A stretch of DNA of 64,000 nt from Adhaeribacter terrigena. Its GTDB lineage: Bacteria; Bacteroidota; Bacteroidia; Cytophagales; Hymenobacteraceae. The notes beneath the pieces are model-generated. The model searched no databases and was not told where the DNA came from. It saw nothing but the letters and a program-made list of their open reading frames with translations. The position numbers were made by a program, and so were the translations under genes. Location: the NCBI RefSeq assembly GCF_016623615.1, contig NZ_JAEHFX010000003.1:186001-250000 (forward strand), given 5' to 3'. Of the stretch, positions 63,813-64,000 are shown piece after piece; the stretch's first letter is position 1; every line of letters starts with the position of its first letter.

Positions 63813-63907
63813 TTTAATGGTTAAATGGCTGCTGAATGGTTTAATGGCTTAACCATGGAATAATTAGGTTTTATGAAGCAATAACTTCATATCCATTAAA
63901 ATAAAAC
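63813..63907. repeat. Inverted TTAATGG words at a gene end
   Basis: TTTAATGGTTAAATGG (63815-63830) and GGTTTAATGG (63838-63847) are mirrored by CCATTAAA (63892-63899). The words abut the stop of the receptor gene and flank the inverted pair of TAGCG cores, the same architecture as in the islands near 1, 4.8 and 7.3 kb. Confidence 0.55.
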
Positions 63908-63958
63908 CATAAAAAAACGCTATACTTTTCAGACCGAAAAGTATAGCGTTTTTTTATG
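63908..63958. terminator. Perfect 23-bp inverted pair of TAGCG cores, likely bidirectional terminator
   Basis: Left arm 63908-63930 and right arm 63936-63958 are exact reverse complements (right: GAAAAGTATAGCG, then TTTTTTTATG), loop AGACC. It lies between the receptor gene (+) and the 3' end of a minus-strand gene (63971), so it can stop both. Confidence 0.8.
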
Positions 63959-63970
63959 CGAGTTAAGAAG

Positions 63971-64000
63971 CTACAATTGAAAACTCAGGTTAAAATTCAT
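63971..64000 (-). CDS. 3' end of a gene, probable outer-membrane barrel C-terminus
   Basis: On the minus strand the last codons before a TAG (63973-63971) read MNFNLSFQL. Such alternating, hydrophobic ends are typical for outer-membrane barrel proteins. Only 30 bp lie in the window, so this call is tentative. Confidence 0.4.
   Translation of the reverse strand: MNFNLSFQL

Overview
The window is a chromosomal segment of a Bacteroidota bacterium, most likely order Cytophagales and plausibly Hymenobacteraceae. The placement is inferred from several features. A subtilase carries a type IX secretion (T9SS) C-terminal domain. There are several TonB-dependent receptors with carboxypeptidase-like N-terminal domains. 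The primary sigma factor is short (287 aa). Bacillithiol synthesis (BshB1), DUF5686, DUF4956 and HU-CCDC81/SPOR proteins are present. Promoters fit the Bacteroidota -7 box TAnnTTTG, and Shine-Dalgarno sequences are almost absent. No phage, insertion sequence, CRISPR array or plasmid gene was seen. Most genes are conserved housekeeping or envelope genes.

Layout. 1-8.6 kb: two paralogous secreted proteins on either side of formate-THF ligase, an exonuclease/GIY-YIG fusion, a PA2169-family protein and an AI-2E transporter. 8.9-19 kb: topoisomerase IV (parE-parC), a TPR protein, a polyphosphate-type pair (VTC domain plus DUF4956), and a DUF5686 outer-membrane protein. 19.3-24.4 kb: TPR lipoprotein, thrS-infC-rpmI-rplT, CsbD and KTSC proteins. 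25-31.7 kb: a beta-barrel protein, tRNA-Met, a START-like protein, an LptF/G permease, rpsO, pnp and rpoD. 32-41.6 kb: trxB, an M23 peptidase, bshB1, accC, a serine palmitoyltransferase-like enzyme, a histone H1-like protein, tyrS, an AT-rich orphan membrane protein and holA. 41.9-52.5 kb: one long envelope operon of TonB receptor, 1027-aa TPR protein, second barrel, HU-TM-SPOR protein, ExbB/TolQ, ExbD/TolR and TonB. 52.8-64 kb: folC-trmB, a bile-acid-symporter-family transporter, a degenerate TrpF homologue, mnmA, a lipoprotein plus T9SS subtilase, rpe, a TonB receptor, and the end of another gene.

The most unusual signal is not a gene. A ~31-bp dispersed element, called here the TAGCG element, occurs about 47 times in 64 kb. 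In the forward sense it reads GACTTTTT, then 6-9 variable bases, then a core such as ACCATAGCGTTTT or CCCTACCGTTTT. Most copies lie between genes and abut stop codons. Two copies form perfect inverted pairs between convergent genes and look like terminators. Several copies are inside genes, where they encode signal-peptide cores, start codons or stop codons. Density, inverted pairing and position resemble DNA uptake sequences of Neisseria or REP/BIME families, but I do not recognise this family. Other highlights are a probable AUA start codon with a strong Shine-Dalgarno on infC, a compact multi-hairpin element near 18.9-19.05 kb, and inverted word islands at gene ends.
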